A stretch of DNA of 64,000 nt, taken from the NCBI GenBank assembly GCA_025144025.1, contig JALXWS010000014.1:1-64000 (forward strand), read 5' to 3'. Origin of the DNA: Corynebacterium sp. p3-SID1241. Lineage in GTDB: Bacteria; Actinomycetota; Actinomycetes; Mycobacteriales; Mycobacteriaceae. This document shows, in pieces, positions 56,517-64,000 of the stretch; position 1 is the first letter of the stretch; every line of letters begins with the position of its first letter. The notes beneath the pieces were generated by a model. The model ran no database searches, was not told the DNA's origin, and worked only from the letters and a program-made list of their open reading frames with translations. Position numbers and translations under genes: made by a program.

Positions 56517-57815
56517 ATGCCTGAGAAAAAGTGGTCGGCTCGGACGTGGCACCGCAAGGCTTCCCGCCCCGTATCCCTGTGGATGATGGTATTTATCCTC
56601 GTGGGTGCAACGCATACCTTGGTCCCCAACTACCGGTGGGTGCTCATCCACCTATTCACCCTCGGGTTGGTAAGCAATAGCATCATCGTATGGTCGCAGC
56701 ACCTAACGGAAAAGTTCACCCAGCAACGCCTTCCTGACTCTACCCGTCCCGTGCAATTGGCTCGCATCTATTGCCTCAATACCGGAATCATCATCACACT
56801 GGCCGGCCAGATTCTCACAGAATATTGGACCCAGCATTGGATCGTTACCCAGATAGGTGCCACGCTAATCGCCCTGATGATGGCCTGGCATGCGGCAAAT
56901 CTTTTCCACCAATGGCGCGGCGCAAAGGATAAGCGCTTCCGCCCGGTGGTGGGCGCCTACGTGCTCTCTTCCCTATGCCTGCCGGTAGGTGCCATCTTCG
57001 GCGGGCTATTGGCCGTCTATCCAGGCCATCCCACGCTGTTGCTCGCCCATATCGCCGCCAATATCGGCGGATTCATCGGCTTGGCCGCAGCCGGCTCTCT
57101 CACCATCCTCTTCCCCTCCATCTGGCGCACCCAAGGTATCAATCGCCACATGCGATCCTCCTTTGCGCTACTCGCCGTCGGCGTAGCCGCAACCATCATT
57201 GGTGCCTTCCTCGGCTTTCCTCAGCTGGGCCTCATTGTGTACTGCTGCGGTTGGGCGCTGAGCCTGCAGCAATGGCTCGCTAATGTGCTCACGGTGGCAA
57301 AGGACCCGCGCGATCGCATCACCTTCGCATCGGTTTCCGTTCTCATGGCCTCGTTATGGCTGGTCCTGTCTTTGGTGTACTACACGGTGCAGCACTTCTT
57401 TATGCCGGAGCCAGCGCTGCCAACCCTCGCCTTGTTGGTTGGGTTTGCCGGGCAGCTCCTTATCGGTGTCATGAGCTATCTCTTGCCCACCACCATGGGT
57501 GGCGGACCCTCCGCCGTTCGAGCGGGCTTGCAGCAGCTGGATAAACTCGGCCTTTTGCGCGCCACCTTGGTCAACGGTGGGCTGCTGATATGGATAGGCA
57601 CCGATATATCCCTACTGAAGGTGGTTGCCTCCCTGTTGTGCATCCTGCCGCTAGCGGTCTATCCCGTGCTCATCGCCCGCGCGGTAAAGGCCCAAAAGCA
57701 GGTATTGATGAAGAAGGCAGAAGGCCCGGATCCCAAGCCGGGCCCGGAGTGGAACCAGGTGTACGCGGGGGTCGCGCTCCTGGCGGTTGTCTACGCCGTG
57801 TTTACAGCGCTGTAG
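56517..57815 (+). CDS. Polytopic membrane protein (heme-copper oxidase subunit I/NnrS-like)
   Basis: A 432-residue protein with about 12 helices and several conserved His in the membrane: WVLIHLFTLGLVSNSIIVWS, then QHLTEKF, MAWHAANLFH, and LLLAHIAANIGGFIGL. These patterns recall membrane domains attached to multicopper oxidases and NnrS/oxidase subunit I-like proteins that bind heme. Whether metal or heme binds is not shown. It begins 10 bases after the MFS gene and likely shares its transcript. Ends overlapping the nuclease gene by 14 bases. Confidence 0.7.
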   Translation: MPEKKWSARTWHRKASRPVSLWMMVFILVGATHTLVPNYRWVLIHLFTLGLVSNSIIVWSQHLTEKFTQQRLPDSTRPVQLARIYCLNTGIIITLAGQILTEYWTQHWIVTQIGATLIALMMAWHAANLFHQWRGAKDKRFRPVVGAYVLSSLCLPVGAIFGGLLAVYPGHPTLLLAHIAANIGGFIGLAAAGSLTILFPSIWRTQGINRHMRSSFALLAVGVAATIIGAFLGFPQLGLIVYCCGWALSLQQWLANVLTVAKDPRDRITFASVSVLMASLWLVLSLVYYTVQHFFMPEPALPTLALLVGFAGQLLIGVMSYLLPTTMGGGPSAVRAGLQQLDKLGLLRATLVNGGLLIWIGTDISLLKVVASLLCILPLAVYPVLIARAVKAQKQVLMKKAEGPDPKPGPEWNQVYAGVALLAVVYAVFTAL

Positions 57816-59235
57816 TCCCCGGCGCGCCGGCATCCATCCACTCGCGGACCGCACGGGTGGCCTGTACATCTCCACAGTTATAGTCCAGCAGTCGCTGCCG
57901 GGCGTTGTGGTCCCCAGCCAGCGCCTCGCGCCGCGCGTTCACTGATTCTTCGCCGTCAAAATCCTCCTCGGGCCAAGCAAATCCAGCCTCTGGAGCCACA
58001 ACTTTCAAGCCCAGACCGTATGGGCCGGCAAAGGAACTTTTAACGTGGGCAAACATATCCACCCACTCTGACGAGGCGATAAATTCTTCTACCTCCAGCT
58101 CATCGACCTCGCCGAAGCGTTGCGCGGACATTCGCATCCAGTGGTTCTCACCGTGCGCCGAGTAGCAATAGGCGGCAAACGTCTTGCCCTCCGCATGAGC
58201 TTGCGCACGCAGATCCATCAACCAGCGCCAGAATGCCGCAAAATTTTCCGCCTCGGCCCGGCCGCCTAATGGTTCCCAGGTAACGAAGGGGAAATACTCC
58301 CCGTCATGCCATGCTCCCCACAGGTACGCGCCTTGGTCCAAGTAGGCTTCCATGTCCACGTCAACCTCAACGTCCGCACGCGGAACGTGCACACCTCCGC
58401 GCCGCAACAATACCTCCCCGGCGCGCCAGGCGGCGGCGAGGCGGGAAGGTTCGCCCAAGTGGGCGTCGATAAGCGCTTGCACAGTAGTAATCCCACGCTC
58501 GCGAAAAGGCTTGGCTCGGTCGCCGGGTAAAAAGAGCGAAATATCATCCGCCGCCACCAACTCCTGCTCGCACAAAGCCCAGAAACGGCAGCTAGCACAC
58601 TCTTTCACCCGCACCGGGGCACTGGGCAAAGGTAGATTCCAGGCGCGTTCCAGATCGAACTTAGCCGTCTCAGTAAAAAACGCGCGAGTGCGGTCCTGCC
58701 CAATGGCCCCGCCGCAGCCGGAATCGAGCCCGAGATCCCGCAAAGCGCGGGCAGCAAAAGCTAGGCGGTAGCCATCTACCGCATGATGGCGCAGCTTATA
58801 CGGCACCTCGAGCGGCTCACTCAGCCCCAAACGATGAGTGGGAACCGCCAATGTCTTCCTCTGCTCATTCTTTCGTGCAACGCGGTGATTAGACACGATA
58901 ACCGGGGTATATCTATCCCCTTCCCGCAGCAGCAAGTCCACGCGCACCATCCACTCTTCAGTGGCAAATACCGCATTAGTAATGTGCGTATAGCCGGAGG
59001 CCAAGGCCTCGAGGGTGCGCATAGAGCGCTCCCATTCATCGCCTTCTAAATCGATACGGCGGAATCTGCCGGGACCCTTCCGAGGAAACATGTGCATGAC
59101 CGCGTCCACAGCGGCAGCGTGGCGTTCCGCGCGGGCGATGGAGGCATGGGTACGCGGCATCTCCGGGTGCGCACGCCGCTGCACGAGGCGATAGCGGCAC
59201 CCCACAAGGTCCGAAGCAACAACCACATCCTCCAC
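57802..59235 (-). CDS. TM0106-type RecB-like/RNase H-like nuclease
   Basis: A 477-residue putative nuclease. The N-terminal half has the RecB-like start ASDLVGCRYRL and VRVDLLLREG with VIVSNH; then a Cys cluster CASCRFWALCEQE like the metal clusters of Cas4/AddB relatives; the C-terminal half is an RNase H-like exonuclease fold with VDVDMEAYL and the late YNCGDVQATRAVREW. Role in DNA repair is inferred. GTG at 59235 is the most likely start; upstream open frame (to 59934) is antisense to DUF6474 and rejected. Confidence 0.78.
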   Translation of the reverse strand: MEDVVVASDLVGCRYRLVQRRAHPEMPRTHASIARAERHAAAVDAVMHMFPRKGPGRFRRIDLEGDEWERSMRTLEALASGYTHITNAVFATEEWMVRVDLLLREGDRYTPVIVSNHRVARKNEQRKTLAVPTHRLGLSEPLEVPYKLRHHAVDGYRLAFAARALRDLGLDSGCGGAIGQDRTRAFFTETAKFDLERAWNLPLPSAPVRVKECASCRFWALCEQELVAADDISLFLPGDRAKPFRERGITTVQALIDAHLGEPSRLAAAWRAGEVLLRRGGVHVPRADVEVDVDMEAYLDQGAYLWGAWHDGEYFPFVTWEPLGGRAEAENFAAFWRWLMDLRAQAHAEGKTFAAYCYSAHGENHWMRMSAQRFGEVDELEVEEFIASSEWVDMFAHVKSSFAGPYGLGLKVVAPEAGFAWPEEDFDGEESVNARREALAGDHNARQRLLDYNCGDVQATRAVREWMDAGAPGTTAL

Positions 59236-59304
59236 ACCGGGTGAGCTTAATAGAACGGCAAGGTAAAGTTGAATCCAGACTCGACCAAACGTGAGGGAAA
59301 CTAA

Positions 59305-59937
59305 ATGAGCATTCTGAAGAAAGTTAAAAAGGCCCGCCAAGAAGCACGCGCCCAGGCAAAAGCCGCAAAGACCCGCGCCAAAGCCGAAGTAAAGGCGCAG
59401 TCTAAGGACCGCCGCCGGCAGCAAAAACTCATGGCCAAGCAGGAAAAGCACCTCATTAAGTCCGAGGAAAAGGGCCTGAAGAAGCGCCGCAAGCACGAGC
59501 AGAAGATGGCCAAGAACGAGCTGGCCAAACTCAAGGCCGGTCGCTTTAATTCCGATAACGTCAAGCGCTACGCTGGCGCGCTGCGCACCGCCGCGCCACT
59601 GCTGCTGCCACTTATCTACCGTGGCTACGTGGGCGTGAAAACCGAAGGTGAAAAGCGAAAGGCCGCCAAAGCCGGCGTAACTTCGGACCAGATGGCTTCC
59701 TTCTCCGGCTACGGTGCACCACTCAAGGCACGCACCGCAGGTATCCGCAACTCCCTCGATAACACGGATGTGCCGGCCGGATTCAAGCGCGATGTGCGCG
59801 ACCGCCTGCAGGAAATAGACTCCGCCATCGATAATGCCGAGTTCATGACCGAGCAGCAGCGCCGTCGCGCGCACAAGACGATTGACTCGGAAATCGACTC
59901 TATTACCGCGGAGATTCAACAGCGTCTGGGTCAATAA
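59305..59937 (+). CDS. DUF6474 family protein (Lys-rich coiled-coil)
   Basis: A 210-residue protein with a Lys/Arg/Ala-rich helical N-terminal half (1-80), a hydrophobic stretch (about 92-105) and a helical C-terminal end. This matches the DUF6474 family of corynebacteria, function unknown. GAGGGAAAC precedes the ATG at 59305. Divergent from the nuclease; strong terminator downstream. Confidence 0.85.
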   Translation: MSILKKVKKARQEARAQAKAAKTRAKAEVKAQSKDRRRQQKLMAKQEKHLIKSEEKGLKKRRKHEQKMAKNELAKLKAGRFNSDNVKRYAGALRTAAPLLLPLIYRGYVGVKTEGEKRKAAKAGVTSDQMASFSGYGAPLKARTAGIRNSLDNTDVPAGFKRDVRDRLQEIDSAIDNAEFMTEQQRRRAHKTIDSEIDSITAEIQQRLGQ

Positions 59938-59945
59938 GATGATTT

Positions 59946-59982
59946 ATGCCACCACCGCCCCCCCCCTATTCGGTGGTGGCAT
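59946..59982 (+). terminator. Terminator after DUF6474
   Basis: Perfect 12-bp stem (59946-59957 with 59971-59982), a C-rich loop, then TTATTTATTTTT, nine bases past the stop. The following 130 bases to lsr2 are AT-rich and hold a TAATAC -10-like box near 60086 but no other gene. Confidence 0.92.
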
Positions 59983-60128
59983 TTATTTATTTTTCATAAA
60001 GATCTAGGAATTTTAGGAAGAAACATTTTCGGCAAGAAAAAGTTACTGATAATCTCCTAACCGCCCTACCCCTATACACCGTTTAATACTCTCTCTGCTT
60101 GGTGTGCTGTAAAAAAATTGGAGGAAAT

Positions 60129-60440
60129 ATGGCCCGCCGTGAAGTGACCCAATTTTACGATGACTTGGATCACAGCCTAATCCCTGAAGACCAGCTAGAA
60201 GTCGTTCGCTTCAGCGTGAATGGTCAAAACTACCTTATTGATCTCTCTCTAGATAACGCGCGCCGCTTTCATGATGTTCTCGCCCCCTACGTGGATGCCG
60301 CCCGCATCGCCCCAGATATCGATGCACAACGCGCAAATCCCAGCCAGATCCGCGAATGGGCACGCACCCAAGGGCTGCCCGTGGCGCACCGAGGCAAAAT
60401 CCCGCAAGACGTTATAGAAGCTTATAACGCTGCAAACTAA
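60129..60440 (+). CDS. lsr2: Lsr2-family nucleoid protein (xenogeneic silencer)
   Basis: A 103-residue protein: N-terminal dimerising beta sheet (VEVVRFSVNGQNYLIDLS-like region at 25-45) and C-terminal DNA-binding domain with IREWARTQGLPVAHRGKIP, where Arg-Gly-Lys replaces the usual Arg-Gly-Arg that enters the AT-rich minor groove. Lsr2 silences horizontally acquired AT-rich DNA. Start is ATG 60129 with GGAGG upstream. AT-rich DNA before it may allow autoregulation. Four-base overlap with the convergent hrrA. Confidence 0.92.
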   Translation: MARREVTQFYDDLDHSLIPEDQLEVVRFSVNGQNYLIDLSLDNARRFHDVLAPYVDAARIAPDIDAQRANPSQIREWARTQGLPVAHRGKIPQDVIEAYNAAN

Positions 60441-61075
60441 AACACGCCTTGCTCGCGGGCTGCGGCAACAGCGGAGGTGCGCGAACGCACACCCAACTTG
60501 TCATAAATGTGCACGAGGTGCGACTTCACCGTGGCCTCAGACAGCATGAGATCTTGTCCAATCTGCCGATTTGAAGCACCGGCCGCCACCAGTTGCAGCA
60601 CTTCCAACTCGCGCGGCGTGAGGGAAGTGCGCGGCGTGCGTACGCGGGTCATCAACCTATCGGCCACGATGGGTGAAAGCGCCGAATCCCCCTCCGCGGT
60701 CGAACGCACCGCGGCGAGCAATTCCTGCGGTGGTGCATCCTTCAAAAGGTAGCCCACGGCACCGGCCTCAATCGCGCCGAGAATATCCGCATCGGTGTCA
60801 TAATTGGTGACCACGAGGACTTTGGGCGGGGTGGCCATGGCGGAACGAATCTGCGCAGTAGCCTCCGCGCCGCCCATAACGCGGGTCCCTTCTACGCCAG
60901 CTCCAAAGCGCAGGTCCATCAAGATGACATCGATGCCGCCCGCCTGCGCGGCCGACACCGCAGATTCGGCCGTAGCGACCTCCCCTACGACGTCGATATC
61001 CTCTGCGCCCTCGAGCACGGAGCGCAGACCTAGCCGGACGATCTCGTGGTCATCTGCCAATAGGACCCGAATCAC
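60437..61075 (-). CDS. hrrA: LuxR/NarL response regulator, HrrA-like
   Basis: A 212-residue regulator with a receiver domain (RVLLADDHEIVR, phospho-Asp in VILMDLRFG near 54, TNYDTD, Lys in LLKDAPP) and a LuxR-type helix-turn-helix (LTPRELEVLQLVAAGASNRQ). GTG at 61075 with AGGAGG six bases upstream is the start. Sequence and the nearby sodA and sortase genes match the HrrSA heme-response system of C. diphtheriae and C. glutamicum. ChrA paralogues are similar, so the symbol is likely rather than certain. Confidence 0.85.
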   Translation of the reverse strand: MIRVLLADDHEIVRLGLRSVLEGAEDIDVVGEVATAESAVSAAQAGGIDVILMDLRFGAGVEGTRVMGGAEATAQIRSAMATPPKVLVVTNYDTDADILGAIEAGAVGYLLKDAPPQELLAAVRSTAEGDSALSPIVADRLMTRVRTPRTSLTPRELEVLQLVAAGASNRQIGQDLMLSEATVKSHLVHIYDKLGVRSRTSAVAAAREQGVF

Positions 61076-61112
61076 GACATTCCTCCTATCGATGTCTTTG
61101 TCAACCAAAAGT

Positions 61113-62276
61113 TTAATCTACCCCGTTGTCTAAGGGCATACTAACTGACACGGCAGTTCCCTCCCCCGGCGCAGATTCAATAATGAGCTCCCCACCAAGT
61201 TCCTGCGCCCGGCGTCGCATCGCCGCAAGCCCAATATGCCCCAGTCCTGAGGGAGCACTTTCCACCATGGCCGGCTCAAAGCCTTTGCCGTTATCCACCA
61301 CGTCCAAACGCACCTCATCCCCCTCATACGTCACTGTGATCCGGGAGCGGGTAGCACCTGCATGCTTGACGACGTTCCCCACCGCACCCTGCGCAATCCG
61401 CAGCAATGCCGCTTCCACCTTCATAGGCAGCCGCTGCACCTCCCCCTCAGATTCAACTTCCACGTGTATGTCCCCGGTAGCGGCGAAATTTTCCGCCATG
61501 CGGGTCAACGCGGCCTCAAGCGATGCTTCAGTCAAAGTTGGCGGCTGCAAGGCGGCGATCATGGCTCTTGCTTCGTGCAGATTATCCGCAGCGGTCCTGC
61601 GAGCCAGCTCGATTCGCTCCCGCGCTTTATCCGCATCCTGCTTATCCAAATCACGGTCAGCCGAATGCAAGAGCATCTGGATGGAGGACAACCCCTGTGC
61701 GAGAGTGTCATGAATCTCGTGCGCAATACGTTGGCGTTCGGCCACCATGCCAGCATCACGCTCCGTGGCTGCTAGCTGCGAGCGTGTTTCTATCAGCTCC
61801 TTATTCATCCGCGATAGGGTCCGGAAGGCGTAGGTAATCGCTATCGTCACCAGCGCAGAGACCGCCGGCCCCATGACTCCGCCAAAGGTCAGGCCCTGCG
61901 GAATCTGGACCACCACGGTGATGACCGAGGCCCCTACGACACACGCTATGCCCGCCGCCATATCCAGTACCGTCAGATACAAAAAGAACATGGCGAATAC
62001 CAAATAGATTGCCGCCGGTGCCACGAATAGATCCGCCACCCACAGCACCGTAAGGATGCATAGCCACAGGTAGCGCAGTGGCCTAGCCCAATATTCCGCG
62101 TAAACCGAACCGGCAAAATACACCGCCGCAAAACCCACTAGGAGCAATAGGTTGATAACCGCCTGCGAAAGCGGCATCCGTACAGAGGTAAATATACCTA
62201 CCACCAGCAGGCCAGCGGTGAGAATATGAATGCCGGTGCGGAGCGCATCGGTATCCCGGTCTATTGTGGAGCTCAT
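61113..62276 (-). CDS. hrrS: Sensor histidine kinase, HrrS-like
   Basis: A 387-residue kinase: about six membrane helices (12-155) that in HrrS sense heme, a short coil, a HisKA_3 dimer domain with phospho-His189 in IAHEIHDTLAQG, and an ATPase domain with GNVVKHAGATRS and DNGKGFEPA. ATG at 62276 is the likely start; a longer open frame to 62420 lies over the divergent lipoprotein gene. Its ATG shares CATG with that gene's start. Partner hrrA follows after 37 bases. Confidence 0.85.
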   Translation of the reverse strand: MSSTIDRDTDALRTGIHILTAGLLVVGIFTSVRMPLSQAVINLLLLVGFAAVYFAGSVYAEYWARPLRYLWLCILTVLWVADLFVAPAAIYLVFAMFFLYLTVLDMAAGIACVVGASVITVVVQIPQGLTFGGVMGPAVSALVTIAITYAFRTLSRMNKELIETRSQLAATERDAGMVAERQRIAHEIHDTLAQGLSSIQMLLHSADRDLDKQDADKARERIELARRTAADNLHEARAMIAALQPPTLTEASLEAALTRMAENFAATGDIHVEVESEGEVQRLPMKVEAALLRIAQGAVGNVVKHAGATRSRITVTYEGDEVRLDVVDNGKGFEPAMVESAPSGLGHIGLAAMRRRAQELGGELIIESAPGEGTAVSVSMPLDNGVD

Positions 62277-62805
62277 GCGCAAAAGCCTACTTCCTCTCCT
62301 CGCCTTAGCCACTTTTGGGATTGCCAGCTGCGATTCATCCGAGCCCGCCCCTGCGCCGATCACGACGCCAGAATCTTCGGAGTCACCAAAGGTCAACGTG
62401 GCCCAGACCGCAGAGGTCAACGACTGGAGCGATTGCCCCTATATTGGCCCCGGCTGGCTCGAAGAAACCAATGGCCAGCGCTTGACAAAGCAGGGCATCG
62501 ATACGCGGTTTCCCACCCCGGCCTGCGTTTTCTGGTCCTACCAGGACGATCCCCAGGCCACCGTCATCGTGCGCGATATGCCCACGGTCGAAGACGCGCG
62601 CGCCGCAGTAGATTGGGCTGCGCCTATCGACGCCACCGAGCCAGCCTCCTTCAACGGCTGGGAGGGCGGCAGAGGCGTGGTCAATGATCATGCCGTTTAC
62701 GCCGTGCAAAAGGACACGCACGCGGTGCTGGTATGGAGCAACCAGCAGCAAACCGTTAAATCAGAGCAAATCGCCCAAGAAGCGATTGCGAACTTGGGCC
62801 TTTAA
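62275..62805 (+). CDS. DUF2020-domain lipoprotein
   Basis: A 176-residue protein with a lipobox MRKSLLPLLALATFGIASC (Cys19) and a compact outside domain rich in Trp and with Cys in SDCPY and TPACVFW, typical of DUF2020, a corynebacterial family of unknown function. GTGGAG lies just before the ATG at 62275. Its stop overlaps the convergent small membrane gene by four bases. Confidence 0.85.
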   Translation: MRKSLLPLLALATFGIASCDSSEPAPAPITTPESSESPKVNVAQTAEVNDWSDCPYIGPGWLEETNGQRLTKQGIDTRFPTPACVFWSYQDDPQATVIVRDMPTVEDARAAVDWAAPIDATEPASFNGWEGGRGVVNDHAVYAVQKDTHAVLVWSNQQQTVKSEQIAQEAIANLGL

Positions 62806-62954
62806 ACCGCAACGTCGTTATACGGCATCATCGGCGACAGCCATGGGAAGACCACTTCCATCAACAGGAAGAACACTCCTACCCCGATGATGATGGCGAG
62901 GATCACTTTTACAAAGGTTGGACCCGGCAAGAGATTCCACAAAGCGCGATACAT
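62802..62954 (-). CDS. 50-residue single-pass membrane protein
   Basis: A 50-residue protein with one membrane helix (about 16-38: FVKVILAIIIGVGVFFLLM). The ATG at 62954 has GAGGAG upstream and overlaps the sortase stop (TAATG), so it is coupled to the sortase. No homologous domain recognised beyond a conserved small membrane protein in corynebacteria. It may be an accessory to the sortase; that is inference. Confidence 0.78.
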   Translation of the reverse strand: MYRALWNLLPGPTFVKVILAIIIGVGVFFLLMEVVFPWLSPMMPYNDVAV

Positions 62955-63616
62955 TATTTCTCCTCTTTTTCTACTTCCATAGCGTGCACGATCATTCGCT
63001 CCGCGTTTGAAAACTGTGGGTGGCACGTGGTTAGCGTCAAGATTTCGCGGCTCGGCTCAGCGTCCGATTCTGGTACCGGGTTGGTCACCGAGACGTCGCC
63101 AGGCGTCGTAATATGCCGGCCCGCTACGTGGGAATACTCCGGTGGAATGCCGTTGAAACAACCGGCCTGCTCACCATCGATGGGCAGCACCCGATAGGTA
63201 ATGCGCTCCGTTTGCGTCTCCACCACGAGGTCATCGCACGTCTTCAACTTACCTAAGTCATTAAAGGGCGCCCCCTTGCCCACACGGTGCCCTGCCACCG
63301 CGAAGTTTCCCATTTCCCCCGGCATCTGAGAATCCACGTAGCGGCCTGGGCCGCGCAGCAGATCGTCCTCATCTGTGCCCTCAATGATGGCGAAGTGGTA
63401 GTCAGAACCGAATGTCGGAATATACAGTTGCGCAAAAGCCTCGCCCAATTCCGGCTCCAGTTTCTGCCGGGGATTCCGCCATTGCTCTTCCAGGTGGGTG
63501 CTCGCTTCCTCCTGCAACTGCCCGGATTCTACATTTGTCCAATAGGCTTCATAGAATGCAAAGAGTAAAAGAACCACGCCAATGGTTAGCATGAGTTCCC
63601 CAAGAACTTTAGTCAT
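62954..63616 (-). CDS. srtF: Class E sortase
   Basis: Housekeeping sortase of 220 residues that attaches surface proteins to the wall. An N-terminal membrane anchor (8-24) precedes the sortase fold with His110 (AVAGHR), Cys198 (LTLTTCHPQ) and Arg207 (NAERMIVHA). C. diphtheriae SrtF, its housekeeping sortase, lies near hrrSA, which supports the symbol by position. Divergent from the YidC gene with 34 bases between. Confidence 0.9.
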   Translation of the reverse strand: MTKVLGELMLTIGVVLLLFAFYEAYWTNVESGQLQEEASTHLEEQWRNPRQKLEPELGEAFAQLYIPTFGSDYHFAIIEGTDEDDLLRGPGRYVDSQMPGEMGNFAVAGHRVGKGAPFNDLGKLKTCDDLVVETQTERITYRVLPIDGEQAGCFNGIPPEYSHVAGRHITTPGDVSVTNPVPESDAEPSREILTLTTCHPQFSNAERMIVHAMEVEKEEK

Positions 63617-63650
63617 GCCTTAAACCATACTGCCCATGAAAGGTCAAGCA

Positions 63651-64000
63651 TGTACGAAGTCTTCATGTACCCAGTTTCTGGAATCATGAAATTCTGGCAC
63701 TGGCTCATCAGCAGCTTCGTCGGTGAATCTACAGCTTGGCTGATCTCGATCATCCTGCTGGTTATCACCGTGCGTGGCGTCGTCGTCCCTCTCAACTGGA
63801 TTTCCGTACGCTCCGCCCGCATCGGCGCACTCATCCGCCCCGAAAATAACCGCATTAAAAAGCAGATGAACAACGCCACCACCACCGAGGAAATGGCGGA
63901 GCTCATGCAAGAAGAAAAAGACCTCATGAAGAGCTACAACTACAACCCCGCGGCCGGTTGTATTCCCCCGCTCATCATGATTCCGGCATTCATCGGTCTC
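63651..64000 (+). CDS. yidC: YidC/Oxa1-family membrane insertase, 5' part
   Basis: An open frame from ATG 63651 runs to the end of the window (116 codons seen). The product has a membrane start, a second helix (about 28-48), the conserved Arg in VRGVVVP, a charged loop, and YNPAAGCIPPLIMIPAFIGL at the edge, which matches the YidC signature NP-GC-P. AAGGTC precedes the start. Corynebacteria have more than one YidC; which this is cannot be seen. Confidence 0.88.

Noticed and set aside
59236..59934. N-terminal extension of the nuclease over the DUF6474 gene
   Set aside because: The extension is antisense to a well-supported gene and the nuclease fold begins only after 59235.

Overview
The window is a piece of a Corynebacterium chromosome. 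It carries the mycolic-acid/arabinogalactan gene set (accD3, pks13, fadD32, two mycolyltransferases, aftB, ubiA, glfT2, glf) in the order known for corynebacteria and mycobacteria. Other markers agree: GTP-dependent PEP carboxykinase, an Ldh very close to that of C. glutamicum, an Lsr2 protein, a heme-type two-component pair next to a class E sortase, and GTG starts with moderately high GC. The species cannot be fixed from sequence alone. No tRNA, rRNA, CRISPR array, insertion sequence or prophage was seen; this is mostly core chromosome.

Layout. 1-7150: pck on the minus strand, divergent from a plus-strand run trmB, NYN protein, MmpL-type transporter, flippase-like membrane protein and DUF3054, closed by a strong terminator. 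7158-27930: a long minus-strand block for cell-envelope building. AccD3, Pks13 and FadD32 make mycolate; a cutinase-like hydrolase, a lipoprotein and an LGFP-repeat mycolyltransferase precede them. An aldehyde dehydrogenase and an HNH endonuclease sit between the two mycolyltransferases. Then come AftB, the DPPR synthase UbiA, its PAP2 phosphatase and GlfT2. A 31-residue peptide gene with an excellent ribosome binding site lies just after accD3. 28038-34258: a frameshifted DUF5129 gene, a phosphatase-like protein lacking its catalytic Cys, a small basic protein with a hidden ribosome binding site, glf, a PGRP amidase and a HAD phosphatase.

34280-41511: the glycerol genes glpD-glpF-glpK, an acyltransferase with a long C-terminal extension, and serS. 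41577-48506: GntR regulator, septum-formation protein, small zinc peptidase, phosphoglycerate-mutase-like phosphatase, pheA, amidase, CPBP protease and an LCP cell-wall ligase. 48555-54388: DUF5926, glycerophosphodiesterase, ldh, a membrane alpha/beta-hydrolase, msrA and sodA. 54429-59937: LysR/MFS pair, polytopic membrane protein, RecB/RNase H-like nuclease, DUF6474. 60129-64000: Lsr2-like silencer, HrrSA-like two-component system, DUF2020 lipoprotein, 50-residue membrane peptide, sortase, and the start of a YidC-type insertase cut by the window end.

The main biology is assembly of the mycomembrane: mycolate condensation, export as trehalose monomycolate, transfer to arabinogalactan, and synthesis of the galactan and arabinan that receive it. 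The most unusual items are the 31-residue peptide, the ribosome-binding-site hairpin at 30154-30176, the Cys-less phosphatase fold at 29296-29883, the frameshift at 28270-28273, six tail-to-tail gene pairs that overlap by exactly four bases, and a divergent pair whose start codons share one CATG.
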